Shown here: piece after piece, positions 47,840 through 56,194 of the stretch
Layout: every line of letters begins with the position of its first letter
Position numbering within the stretch: position 1 is the stretch's first letter
NCBI RefSeq assembly: GCF_000427905.1
Contig: NZ_ATYX01000006.1
Coordinates: forward strand, 62,001-126,000
Reading direction: 5' to 3'
DNA from: Thermocrispum agreste DSM 44070
Lineage (GTDB): Bacteria > Actinomycetota > Actinomycetes > Mycobacteriales > Pseudonocardiaceae
DNA: 64,000 nucleotides
Position numbers and translations under genes: made by a program
Notes under the pieces: generated by a model
What the model saw: only the letters and a program-made list of their open reading frames with translations
Database searches by the model: none
Told to the model about the DNA's origin: nothing

Positions 47840-49333
47840 TCAGTTCTGCGGGAAGCCGAGGTCGACTCCGCCGTGCGACGGGTCGAGCCAGCGGCTGGTG
47901 ATCACCTTGGTGCGGGTGAAGAAGTGCACCGCGTCGGGTCCGTAGGCATGCGTGTCGCCGAACAGCGACGCCTTCCAGCCGCCGAACGAGTAGTACCCGA
48001 CCGGGACCGGGATGGGCACGTTCACGCCGACCATGCCGACCTCGATCTCGTGCTGGAACCGGCGCGCCGCACCACCGTCGTTGGTGAAGATCGCGGTGCC
48101 GTTGCCGTACTGGTTGCTGTTGATCAGCTCCACCGCCTCCGGGTACGAGCCGGCGCGCACTACGGACAGCACCGGGCCGAAGATCTCGTCGGTGTAGATC
48201 GACATGTCCGGCTTGACGTGGTCGAACACCGTGGGGCCGAGCCAGAAGCCGCCGGGCTCGCCGTCGATGGTGTGCTCGCGGCCGTCCAGCACCAGCTTGG
48301 CGCCCGCTTCCAGGCCGGCGTCGATGTACGAGGCCACCTTGTCCCGGTGCTGCTTGGTCACCAGCGGGCCCATCTGGCATCCCGCCCGCTTGCCGTCTCC
48401 GACGTGCAGTTTCTTGGCCCGCTCCACGATCTTGTCGACCAGCTCGTCACCGATCGGGTCGACCGCGACCACCACGGACACCGCCATGCAGCGCTCACCC
48501 GCCGAGCCGAAACCGGCCGACACGGCGGCGTCGGCCGCGCGGTCGATGTCCGCGTCGGGCAGCACCACCATGTGGTTCTTCGCGCCGCCGAGCGCTTGCA
48601 CCCGCTTGCCGTGCGAGGTGCCGGTGGCGTAGATGTAGCGCGCCACCGGGGTGGAACCGACGAACGAGATCGCCTTGACGTCCTCGTGCGCCAGCAGGCC
48701 GTCCACGGCCACCTTGTCACCGTGCAGCACGGTGAACACGCCGTCCGGCAGGCCCGCCTCCTTCAGCAGCTGGGCGAGCAGGATCGACGCGGACGGATCC
48801 TTCTCGCTCGGCTTGAGCACGACGGCGTTCCCGCACGCCAGCGCGGCCGGGATGAACCACAGCGGCACCATGGCCGGGAAGTTGAACGGCGAGATGATGC
48901 CGACCACGCCGAGCGGCTGCCGGATCGAGTACACGTCGATGTTGGTCGAGACGTTCTCGCTGAAGCCGCCCTTGAGCAGCGCGGGGATGCCGCAGGCGAA
49001 GTCGACCGACTCGATGCCGCGGGCGATCTCGCCCAGCGCGTCGTCGACCACCTTGCCGTGCTCGCTGGTGATGATCTCGGCCAGCTCGCGCCGCTTGGCG
49101 TCGAGCAGGCTGCGGAAGGCGAACAGCACCGCCTGCCGCTTCGCCAGCGAGGTGTCCCGCCACTTCGGGAACGCGGCCTTCGCGCTGGCCACGGCGGCCT
49201 CGATCTCCTTGGGGCCGGCGAAGTCGACCCGCGCGGTGACCTCACCCGTCGCCGGGTTGTAGACCTCACCGCTGCGCTCGGCCTCACCGTCCCACAGCTT
49301 GCCGTCGATCCAGTGCGTGATTCGCGCGGTCAT
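47840..49333 (-). CDS. mmsA: Methylmalonate/malonate-semialdehyde dehydrogenase (CoA-acylating)
   Basis: A 497-residue CoA-dependent ALDH turning malonate semialdehyde into acetyl-CoA and methylmalonate semialdehyde into propionyl-CoA. C282 lies in GSAGERCMAVSVVVAV. The usual ALDH catalytic glutamate is absent (RVQALGGAKNH where others have ELGG), as expected for MmsA, which releases its acyl group to CoA. SPFNFPAMVPLWF and VNVPIPVPVGYYSFGGWKAS are family markers. The ATG overlaps the stop of the upstream aminotransferase gene (ATGA). In context it takes the end products of uracil and thymine breakdown. Confidence 0.95.
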   Translation of the reverse strand: MTARITHWIDGKLWDGEAERSGEVYNPATGEVTARVDFAGPKEIEAAVASAKAAFPKWRDTSLAKRQAVLFAFRSLLDAKRRELAEIITSEHGKVVDDALGEIARGIESVDFACGIPALLKGGFSENVSTNIDVYSIRQPLGVVGIISPFNFPAMVPLWFIPAALACGNAVVLKPSEKDPSASILLAQLLKEAGLPDGVFTVLHGDKVAVDGLLAHEDVKAISFVGSTPVARYIYATGTSHGKRVQALGGAKNHMVVLPDADIDRAADAAVSAGFGSAGERCMAVSVVVAVDPIGDELVDKIVERAKKLHVGDGKRAGCQMGPLVTKQHRDKVASYIDAGLEAGAKLVLDGREHTIDGEPGGFWLGPTVFDHVKPDMSIYTDEIFGPVLSVVRAGSYPEAVELINSNQYGNGTAIFTNDGGAARRFQHEIEVGMVGVNVPIPVPVGYYSFGGWKASLFGDTHAYGPDAVHFFTRTKVITSRWLDPSHGGVDLGFPQN

Positions 49334-50622
49334 CGCGTAACCTCCTGTGCCGCCGCCACGGCGTCCCGAATGGCTGCCAAGCCTTCGTCGATTTCCTCGG
49401 TCGTGATCGTCATCGGTGGGGCCAGCCGGATGACGTTGCCGTGCAGACCGCCCTTGCCCACCAGAACACCCCGTGCCCGGGTCTCCTCCAACACCGCCGT
49501 CGCCAGGGTCGGGCTGGGAACCTTCCCGCCCGGCTCGACGAGCTCGATGCCGACCATCAGCCCCTTTCCTCGCACTTCACCGATGATGTCGTGATCGTTG
49601 GCGATCGCCTGCAGGCCGGTGAGCAGCCTGGCGCCTTGCACAGCGGCGTTGCGTTGCAAGTCGTGCGACTCCACGTAGTCGAGCACCGCCAGCGCGCCGG
49701 CGGTGGCCACCGGGTTGCCGCCGAACGTGGAGATCGAGTTGGCGCTCAAGCAGTCCATGATCTCCGCGCGCCCGACCACACCACCGATCGCCAAGCCGTT
49801 GCCGAGGCCCTTGGCGAACGTCATCAGATCCGGCGTGACCCCGTGCGCCTGGATGCCCCAGTAGTGCTCCCCGGTGCGGCCCCAGCCGGTCTGCACCTCG
49901 TCGGAGATGAACAAGATGCCGTACTCGTCCAGGACCTCCTTGAAAGCCGCGTAGAGGCCGTCCGGTGGCACGGTGAACCCGCCGACGCCCTGGATGGGCT
50001 CGGCGATCATGCATGCCACGTCGCCCGAGGTCGCCGTTTGGAGCACATCGCGCAGGTCGTCCACACAGGCCTGGATGTACTCCTCGTCGTCGAGGTGCGC
50101 GAACGGGCTGCGGTACCGGTAGCCGCCGTGCACGTAGGACACCCGCACCGGCGACAGCGCGCTGGCCGACCAGCCCCGGTTGCCGGTGACGCCGACGGTG
50201 GCGAACGCCCGGCCGTGGTAGCTGTTGCGGATGGCCAGCACCTGGTCGCTGCGGCGGTACTGGGTGGCCAGCAGCAGCGCGGTCTCGTTGGCCTCGGTCC
50301 CGGAGTTGGTGAAGAACACCTTGGCGTCGGGGATGCCGGACAGCTCGGCGATCCGCTCGGCGAGCTCGACCTGGCTGCGGATGAGATACAGCGTCGAGGT
50401 GTGCAGCACCCCGGAGTCGAGCTGCTTGCGGACCGCGTCGTTGACCTCGGCCACCCCGTAGCCCAGGGCGTTGGTCAGGATGCCCGCGAAGAAGTCCAGG
50501 TAGGTTCGACCAGTCGAGTCGGTCACCCGCCGTCCGTTGCCGTGCACGATCTCGATGGGTTCGTCGTAGTACAGCGCCAGCCAGCTGGGTAGCACGGCGC
50601 GGTGCCGATCGATGAGCTCCAT
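49330..50622 (-). CDS. Class III PLP aminotransferase, probable beta-alanine/3-aminoisobutyrate transaminase
   Basis: A 430-residue omega-aminotransferase. The PLP lysine is K271 (TFAKGLGNG), with D241 (ISDEVQTGWGRTG) for the pyridine nitrogen; FFTNSGTEANE binds phosphate. Sequence alone cannot separate 4-aminobutyrate, beta-alanine:pyruvate and alanine:glyoxylate types; coupling to mmsA and the pyrimidine genes favours beta-alanine and 3-aminoisobutyrate. ATG 50622 gives MELIDRHRAVLPSW. It is divergent from the PucR gene with a 135-base gap containing an inverted repeat. Confidence 0.88.
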   Translation of the reverse strand: MELIDRHRAVLPSWLALYYDEPIEIVHGNGRRVTDSTGRTYLDFFAGILTNALGYGVAEVNDAVRKQLDSGVLHTSTLYLIRSQVELAERIAELSGIPDAKVFFTNSGTEANETALLLATQYRRSDQVLAIRNSYHGRAFATVGVTGNRGWSASALSPVRVSYVHGGYRYRSPFAHLDDEEYIQACVDDLRDVLQTATSGDVACMIAEPIQGVGGFTVPPDGLYAAFKEVLDEYGILFISDEVQTGWGRTGEHYWGIQAHGVTPDLMTFAKGLGNGLAIGGVVGRAEIMDCLSANSISTFGGNPVATAGALAVLDYVESHDLQRNAAVQGARLLTGLQAIANDHDIIGEVRGKGLMVGIELVEPGGKVPSPTLATAVLEETRARGVLVGKGGLHGNVIRLAPPMTITTEEIDEGLAAIRDAVAAAQEVTR

Positions 50623-50659
50623 GTCTCGAGTGTCGCCGCGGCCACCGGCGGACACCATG

Positions 50660-50700
50660 CACAACATGTATCGCCTGCGCGGCAATCGCCGTACATTGTG
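50660..50700. promoter_or_regulatory. Inverted repeat, probable PucR operator
   Basis: CACAACATGTA (50660-50670) and TACATTGTG (50692-50700) are inverse copies apart from one inserted base, with 21 bp between. They lie in the gap shared by the divergent aminotransferase and PucR genes and are unusually AT-rich for this genome. Confidence 0.55.
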
Positions 50701-50757
50701 TCTTAACCGGCGGGAAACTTACGCCGGCACGGCCGCCGCGAGGGGGAGGAGAAACCG

Positions 50758-52404
50758 GTGTATCCGACGATTTCCGAGGTGCTGCGGCTGGAGCCGCTGC
50801 GGGTCGGGCGGCCCAGCGTGGTGGCCGGGGCCGGTGGGCTGAACAACCGGGTGCGCTGGGTGCACGTGGTCGAGGTGCCCGAGGTCGCACAGCTGCTCAG
50901 CGGCGGCGAGCTGGTGCTCACCACCGGCGTGGCGATGCCCAAGGACGACGACGGGCTCGCCGCCTACATCGACCAGCTGGCCGAGATCGGGATCGCCGGC
51001 CTGGTGATCGAGCTGGTGCGCCGGTGGACCGACCGGCTGCCGCCCGCGCTGATCGCCGCCGCGGACCGGCGTGACCTGCCGGTGATCACGCTCGCCGAGG
51101 AGACCCGCTACGTCGCGGTGACCGAGGCGATCGCCGGGATGATCTCCGAGGCGCAGGTCGCCGAGCTGCGTGCCGCGGAACAGATTCACGAGACGTTCAC
51201 CGCGCTCACCGTCGCGGGTGCCGAGCCCGCGGAAGTGCTCCGGGAGGTCGTGGCGGCGTGCGGGCGCCCGGTGGTGCTGGAGACGCTCGGCCACGACGTG
51301 CTCGCCTACGACACCGCGGGCGAGTCGGCGAGCGAGCTGCTGGCCAACTGGGCGGAGCGGTCGAAAGCGGTGACGGTGGACGAGCGCACCGGGTGGGACG
51401 AGGATGCCGGCTGGCTGGTGACGGTGGTCGGGGCCAGGCGCAACGACTGGGGCCGGCTGGTGCTGATGTGCCCCGAGGAACCCAACCACCGGCTGATCGT
51501 GCTCATCGAGCGGGCCGCTTCGGCATTGGCCGTGCACCGGCTGGCGGCACGGGAACGGGAGAGCCTGGAGCGGCACGCCCACCGAACCTTGCTGTCCGAG
51601 CTGGTGTCGTCGCCGGTCGCGCCGACCGACCTGGCCGCACGGGCGAACGCGCTGGGGGTGCCGCTGCAGCATCGCAGGCTGGTCGGGGTGTCGGTGCGTC
51701 CGCGCACGCTCACCCCGCCGGGGCGGCGGCCTGCGATGGCGATGGCGACCCAGGAAGTGCTGCGTGACCTGGCGGAAGCGACCGTGCTGGCCGCGCGCCG
51801 CACACGAGTCGACGCGCTCGTCGGCGTCGTCGACGACACCGACGTCACGGTGTTGCTGTCGCTTCCCCTGCAAGCGGACGTGGACACCGTGCTGTCCAGG
51901 CTGTCGTCGTCCATTCACCGGGCCTCCGCCGCGGCGGCGCAGCCGATGCCGGTGGTGATCGGCGTCGGGACGGCGGTCGAGGAGATCTCCCAGGCACGCC
52001 GCAGCCTGCTGGAAGCCGGGCAGGTCGCCAGGGCGGTACCGGTGCAGCCGAATCCCTCGGGGGAATCGAAGGGATTCCACCGGCTGCACGACGTGCGGTT
52101 GCGCGGCCTGCTGCACCTGCTGGCCGACGACGAACGCGTCGTGGCGTTCACCGAGCGCGAGCTCGGCCCCCTGCTGGCGCGTGACGAGGCACGAGGGAGC
52201 CGCCTGGTGGACACGCTCAAGCACTACTGCGTGCACGGCGGCAACAAGTCCGCTGCGGCTGCCGCGGCGCACCTCTCGCGCACCGCCTACTACCAGCAGT
52301 TGGCGCGCATAGAGCAGGTTCTCGGTGTCTCGCTGGACGACCCGGAGTCGGTGCTGTCGCTCTACGTCGCGTTGCTCGCCCGGGAGATCCGCCAGTCGCG
52401 CTGA
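50758..52404 (+). CDS. PucR-family transcriptional regulator
   Basis: A 548-residue regulator with the PucR N-terminal purine-catabolism domain (YPTISEVLRLEPLRVGRPSVVAG, VRWVHVVEVPEVAQLLSGGELVLTTG), a middle GGDEF-like/CdaR sensor region, and a C-terminal HTH (LVDTLKHYCVHGGNKSAAAAAAHLSRTAYYQQLARIEQVLG, about 482-522). Members control purine, pyrimidine and amine catabolism. GTG 50758 is preceded by GGGGGAGGAG. Its place between the aminotransferase-mmsA pair and the permease-hydrolase genes makes it the likely regulator of the whole locus. Confidence 0.94.
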   Translation: MYPTISEVLRLEPLRVGRPSVVAGAGGLNNRVRWVHVVEVPEVAQLLSGGELVLTTGVAMPKDDDGLAAYIDQLAEIGIAGLVIELVRRWTDRLPPALIAAADRRDLPVITLAEETRYVAVTEAIAGMISEAQVAELRAAEQIHETFTALTVAGAEPAEVLREVVAACGRPVVLETLGHDVLAYDTAGESASELLANWAERSKAVTVDERTGWDEDAGWLVTVVGARRNDWGRLVLMCPEEPNHRLIVLIERAASALAVHRLAARERESLERHAHRTLLSELVSSPVAPTDLAARANALGVPLQHRRLVGVSVRPRTLTPPGRRPAMAMATQEVLRDLAEATVLAARRTRVDALVGVVDDTDVTVLLSLPLQADVDTVLSRLSSSIHRASAAAAQPMPVVIGVGTAVEEISQARRSLLEAGQVARAVPVQPNPSGESKGFHRLHDVRLRGLLHLLADDERVVAFTERELGPLLARDEARGSRLVDTLKHYCVHGGNKSAAAAAAHLSRTAYYQQLARIEQVLGVSLDDPESVLSLYVALLAREIRQSR

Positions 52405-52411
52405 CGGCGCG

Positions 52412-52960
52412 TCACGGCGGCGGCGGGTCGTCGGCGAGCCTGGCGAAGATCAGCGTGTCGGTCCACTCGCCCTTGCACCACCAGTTCCGGCGCAAGTGGG
52501 CCTCCTGTCGCATGCCCACGCGCCTGGCCAGCCGGGCCGAAGCGGTGTTGCGCGCGTCCATTTGCGCGGCCACCCGGTGCAGTCCGTACACCTCGAACGC
52601 GGCGGACAGCACCGCACGCGCCGCTTCCGCCGCCAGGCCCCGGCCGCCGTAGTCGGGGTCGAGGGTCCAGCCGATCTCGGCCAGCCGGGGATGCTCGGTG
52701 GTCCACAGCCCGAGGTCCCCGATGACGACGCCGTCGTGCTCCAGCACCAGCGCGAGCGCTTTGGCGTCGGTGTCCAGGCCGGTCTTGGGGATGCGCTTGG
52801 CGACCTCCTGCTCGGCGTACTCCGCCGTCCAGGGCCCGACGAGCAGGTAGCGCGCGACGTCGGGCCGGGAGTGGAACCTGAGCAACTCCGCGGCGTCTTC
52901 CGGCCGATGCGGACGGAGCACGAGCCGGTCGGTTTTGAGCGGTAAGTCCAAAGAGTGCAC
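52412..52960 (-). CDS. GNAT-family N-acetyltransferase (RimJ/RimL type)
   Basis: A 182-residue acetyl-CoA-dependent acetyltransferase: LKTDRLVLRPHRPEDAAELLRFHS at the start, then LAEIGWTLDPDYGGRGLAAEAARAVL for CoA binding and NTASARLARRVGMRQEAHLRRNWWCKGEW for the acceptor region. The acceptor is unknown. GTG 52960 is preferred since TAAGGT lies 8 nt upstream on the minus strand and homology begins just after. It sits tail to tail with the PucR gene (7 bases apart) and is probably unrelated to pyrimidine breakdown. Confidence 0.9.
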   Translation of the reverse strand: MHSLDLPLKTDRLVLRPHRPEDAAELLRFHSRPDVARYLLVGPWTAEYAEQEVAKRIPKTGLDTDAKALALVLEHDGVVIGDLGLWTTEHPRLAEIGWTLDPDYGGRGLAAEAARAVLSAAFEVYGLHRVAAQMDARNTASARLARRVGMRQEAHLRRNWWCKGEWTDTLIFARLADDPPPP

Positions 52961-52968
52961 CAACGTGC

Positions 52969-52974
52969 ACCTTA
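52969..52974 (-). promoter_or_regulatory. -10 element of the GNAT gene
   Basis: TAAGGT on the minus strand, 8 nt before the GTG start; no Shine-Dalgarno. Confidence 0.5.
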
Positions 52975-53065
52975 GCGGTGTCGGAGCGAACACGTGCCGA
53001 TGGCATGAACGGGCAGGCCGGCCGGCACGGCCTAGGCGCAGGTGAGCGCGGGAGTCATGCTGAAA

Positions 53066-53081
53066 AGTGGTCTAGACCACA
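53066..53081. promoter_or_regulatory. DasR-responsive element (dre)
   Basis: AGTGGTCTAGACCACA contains a perfect 14-bp palindrome GTGGTCTAGACCAC. It matches the dre consensus ACTGGTCTAGACCAGT bound by the GntR-type N-acetylglucosamine regulator DasR and the direct-repeat boxes of Streptomyces chitinase promoters. It lies 38 bp before the LPMO start. Confidence 0.88.
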
Positions 53082-53118
53082 TCTCGTCTCGAGGTCCCTG
53101 CCGTATCGAGGAGGAATC

Positions 53119-53631
53119 ATGACCAAACGCATCTCGACGATGCTCGCCGCCGTGGCCTTGACGCCGTTGGCCATGCTGGTGCTCCCCACCGCGTCGGCCA
53201 GTGCACACGGATACATCTCCAACCCGCCGAGCAGGCAAGCCCAGTGCGCGCAAGGCATCGTGCAATGCGGGCAGATCACCTGGGAGCCGCAGAGCGTCGA
53301 AGGGCCGAAGGGCCTGCGCAGCTGCAGTGGCGGCAATGCCAGGTTCGCGGAGCTGGACGACGACAACAAGGGGTGGGTGGCGACGCCGGTGTCGCGTTCG
53401 GTGTCGTTCACGTGGACGTTCACCGCGCCGCACCGGACGTCCAACTTCGAGTACTACATCGGTGACCGGAAGGTGGCCGATTTCGACGGCGGGGGACAGC
53501 AGCCGCCCAACGGGCTGACCCACACCATCGACCTGAGCGAGTACAGCGGCAAACAGAAACTGCTGGCCGTGTGGAACATCTACGACACGGCGAACGCGTT
53601 CTACGCGTGCATCGACCTGGACATCAGGTGA
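53119..53631 (+). CDS. AA10 lytic polysaccharide monooxygenase (chitin-active, secreted)
   Basis: A 170-residue secreted copper enzyme that oxidatively cleaves chitin. A signal peptide of 29 residues (TKRISTMLAAVALTPLAMLVLPTASASA) is removed to expose His30, the N-terminal ligand of the copper histidine brace (HGYISNPPSR). The second histidine is H105 in TAPHRTSNFEYYI; the axial phenylalanine is F161 in NAFYACIDLDI. Four cysteines support disulfides. There is no carbohydrate-binding module. ATG 53119 has GAGGAGG just upstream, and a DasR site precedes it, tying expression to N-acetylglucosamine. Confidence 0.95.
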   Translation: MTKRISTMLAAVALTPLAMLVLPTASASAHGYISNPPSRQAQCAQGIVQCGQITWEPQSVEGPKGLRSCSGGNARFAELDDDNKGWVATPVSRSVSFTWTFTAPHRTSNFEYYIGDRKVADFDGGGQQPPNGLTHTIDLSEYSGKQKLLAVWNIYDTANAFYACIDLDIR

Positions 53632-53662
53632 TACGTGACCCAGATCACCGGGGCAGTCAACG

Positions 53663-53704
53663 GGCAGACTGTTCGCGCTGCTGACCAGCTGTGAACAGTC
53701 TGCC
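53663..53704. repeat. 12-bp perfect inverted repeat after the LPMO gene
   Basis: GGCAGACTGTTC (53663-53674) and GAACAGTCTGCC (53693-53704) are separated by 18 bases that can form a smaller GCTG/CAGC hairpin. It may be the LPMO terminator or an operator of the NCS1 permease gene that begins 38 bases later; both are possible. Confidence 0.7.
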
Positions 53705-53729
53705 ACTGCCTGTCCAGTGTGACCGGCAG

Positions 53730-53735
53730 CACTAT
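53730..53735 (+). promoter_or_regulatory. Possible -10 element of the permease operon
   Basis: CACTAT ends 6 nt before the ATG at 53742, the spacing seen for leaderless genes here; no Shine-Dalgarno. Confidence 0.4.
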
Positions 53736-53741
53736 GCCCCA

Positions 53742-55346
53742 ATGGCGTTGACGTCCACTGGGGGAAGGAATGCCGACTCTACCGAAGGCGTAGCCGGCTC
53801 GGCACGACAGATCACCCACCCCGACGGCAGGGTCGACTTGGCCGACGTCGCGGTCGCCGACGTCCGCGCCAGCCGTTTCAGCAACGACGACCTGGAACCG
53901 GTTCCGGTCGCCAAGCGGTCCTGGACGACGTACAACTACTTCGCGTTGTGGATGGGGATGGCCCACAACATCCCCAGCTATCTGCTCGCCTCCGGGCTGA
54001 TCGTGCTGGGCATGGACTGGATCCAGGCCCTGATGACGATCACCCTCGGCAACCTCGTCGTGCTCGTCCCGATGCTGCTGAACAGCCACGCGGGCACCAA
54101 GTACGGCATCCCGTTCCCGGTGTTCGCGCGGGCGTTCTACGGCGTGCGGGGCGCCAACCTCGCGGCCCTGCTGCGCGCCTTCATCGCCTGCGGTTGGTTC
54201 GGCATCCAGACCTGGGTCGGCGGCCACGCGATGTACGTCGTCGTGGGCACGCTGGCCGGCGACGGATGGCTCAACGCGCCGGTGATGGCCGGCCACCCCG
54301 TCACGCTGTGGATCTCGTTCGGGGTGTTCTGGCTGCTGCAGCTGCTGATCATCTGGCGGGGCATGGACGCCGTGCGTCGGTTCGAGAACTGGACGGCGCC
54401 GCTGGTCAGCGTCGCCTTCCTGATCATGATGAGCTACGTCCTGGTCAAGGCGGGCGGATTCGGGCCGATCCTCGAGCGCCCGTCGCAGCTGGGCTGGGGC
54501 GTGGAGTTCTGGACGGTGTTCGCCCCGTCGCTGATGGCGATGATCGCCTTCTGGGCGACGCTGTCGCTGAACATGCCGGACTTCACCCGCTTCGGCGGCA
54601 GCCAGGGCAAGCAGATGCGTGGGCAGATCCTCGGCCTGCCCACCACCATGACGTTCATCGCCGTCGTGGCGGTGCTGACCACCTCCGGCGGCGCGGTGCT
54701 GTACGGCGAGGAGATCTGGGATCCCGCCCTGCTCGCCTCCCGGTTCGACAGCCCGGTCGTGGTGATCGTGTCACTGGTGGCGCTGGTGCTGGCCACCATC
54801 TCGGCGAACATCGCGGCCAACGTGGTCAGCCCGTCGTACGACTTCTCGAACGCGTTCCCGCGCCGGATCAGCTTCGCCGTCGGCGGGCTGATCACCGGTG
54901 TGCTGGGCATCGTGGTGCAGCCGTGGCGGCTGCTGGCCAACGCCGACGTCTACATCAACGGCTGGCTGGTGTTCTACGGCGGGGTGCTCGGTGCCGTCGC
55001 CGGCGTGCTGATCAGCGGCTACTGGCTGCGCGCCCGCACCGAGCTGCAGCTGGCCGAGCTGTACCGGGAGAAGGGCAGGTACTGGTTCACAGGCGGGTGG
55101 AACTGGCAGGCCGTCGTCGCCACGGTCGTCGGCGGCGTGCTGGCGGTCGGTGGTGCCTACACCGCCCCCGGCAAGGAAGGTCCGTTCCCGGCGGACGGGC
55201 TGATCCCGTTCCTGAAAGGGTTCTACGACTACTCGTGGGTGGTCGGCCTGGTCGCCGCATCGATCGTCTACGTCCTGCTGACCGCGGGCACGGGCTCGAT
55301 GCGGGTGGCCGGCGCCGCCCCGGCGGAAGGAGAAGCGCGTGCCTGA
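53742..55346 (+). CDS. NCS1-family nucleobase/hydantoin:cation symporter
   Basis: A 534-residue polytopic permease with about 12 membrane segments from residue ~65 on. Family markers are YNYFALWMGMAHNIPSYLLASG, NSHAGTKYGIPFPVFARAFYGVRGAN and WFGIQTWVGGHAM, resembling Mhp1 and uracil/allantoin permeases. The substrate is probably a pyrimidine, dihydropyrimidine or hydantoin, from the neighbouring genes. ATG 53742 is chosen on a possible leaderless promoter; GTG 53691 is an alternative that would place the inverted repeat's right arm inside the gene. Its stop overlaps the next start by 8 bases. Confidence 0.92.
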   Translation: MALTSTGGRNADSTEGVAGSARQITHPDGRVDLADVAVADVRASRFSNDDLEPVPVAKRSWTTYNYFALWMGMAHNIPSYLLASGLIVLGMDWIQALMTITLGNLVVLVPMLLNSHAGTKYGIPFPVFARAFYGVRGANLAALLRAFIACGWFGIQTWVGGHAMYVVVGTLAGDGWLNAPVMAGHPVTLWISFGVFWLLQLLIIWRGMDAVRRFENWTAPLVSVAFLIMMSYVLVKAGGFGPILERPSQLGWGVEFWTVFAPSLMAMIAFWATLSLNMPDFTRFGGSQGKQMRGQILGLPTTMTFIAVVAVLTTSGGAVLYGEEIWDPALLASRFDSPVVVIVSLVALVLATISANIAANVVSPSYDFSNAFPRRISFAVGGLITGVLGIVVQPWRLLANADVYINGWLVFYGGVLGAVAGVLISGYWLRARTELQLAELYREKGRYWFTGGWNWQAVVATVVGGVLAVGGAYTAPGKEGPFPADGLIPFLKGFYDYSWVVGLVAASIVYVLLTAGTGSMRVAGAAPAEGEARA

Positions 55347-56181
55347 CGTGGTGCGGGCCGCTCTGGTGCAACAGCGCTGGACCGGCGACAAGGAATCGAT
55401 GATCGCGAACGCGGTCGACTACATCGCGCAGGCGGCATCGCAGGGTGCTCAGGTGGTGTGTCTGCAGGAACTGTTCTACGGCCCCTACTTCTGCCAGGTG
55501 CAGGACGCCGAGTTCTACTCCTACACCGAGCAGATCCCGGACGGGCCGACCACCAAGCTCATGCAGGAGGTCGCCGAGCGCCATGGGGTAGTGCTCGTCG
55601 TCCCGATGTACGAGGAGGAGCAGCCCGGGATCTACTACAACACCGCGGCGGTGATCGACGCCGACGGCACGTACCTGGGCAAGCACCGCAAGAACCACAT
55701 CCCGCAGGTGAAAGGGTTCTGGGAGAAGTTCTACTTCCGGCCGGGCAACCTCGGCTACCCGGTGTTCGACACCGCGGTCGGCAAGATCGGCGTCTACATC
55801 TGCTACGAGCGGCACTTCCCGGAGGGGTGGCGGGCGCTCGGGCTCGGTGGCGCGCGGATCGTGTTCAACCCGTCGGCGACCAGCCGTGGCCTGTCGGAGT
55901 ACCTGTGGCGGCTCGAACAGCCCGCGGCCGCGGTGGCCAACGAGTACTTCGTCGGCACCATCAACCGGGTCGGGGTCGAGCCGCTCGGCGACAACGACTT
56001 CTACGGCCAGTCCTACTTCGTCGACCCGCGGGGGGAGCTGGTAGGCGACGCGGCCTCGGACTCGGAGGACGAGGTGGTCGTGCGCGACCTGGACATGGGT
56101 CTGCTGGCCGAGGTGCGGAACCTGTGGCAGTTCTACCGCGACCGCAGGCCGGACACCTACGGCCCGTTGACCGAGGCGTGA
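55339..56181 (+). CDS. Beta-ureidopropionase / N-carbamoyl-beta-alanine amidohydrolase (nitrilase superfamily)
   Basis: A 280-residue carbon-nitrogen hydrolase releasing CO2 and ammonia from N-carbamoyl-beta-alanine to give beta-alanine. The triad is E44 (CLQELFYGPYF), K118 (GKHRKNHIP) and C155 (VYICYERHFPEGWR). RNLWQFYRDRRPDTY near the C-terminus is typical of beta-ureidopropionases. GTG 55339 has AAGGAG upstream and overlaps the permease stop. It is followed 13 nt later by the dihydropyrimidinase, the preceding enzyme of the pathway. Confidence 0.93.
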   Translation: MPDVVRAALVQQRWTGDKESMIANAVDYIAQAASQGAQVVCLQELFYGPYFCQVQDAEFYSYTEQIPDGPTTKLMQEVAERHGVVLVVPMYEEEQPGIYYNTAAVIDADGTYLGKHRKNHIPQVKGFWEKFYFRPGNLGYPVFDTAVGKIGVYICYERHFPEGWRALGLGGARIVFNPSATSRGLSEYLWRLEQPAAAVANEYFVGTINRVGVEPLGDNDFYGQSYFVDPRGELVGDAASDSEDEVVVRDLDMGLLAEVRNLWQFYRDRRPDTYGPLTEA

Positions 56182-56194
56182 AGGGGGGAGAGCC

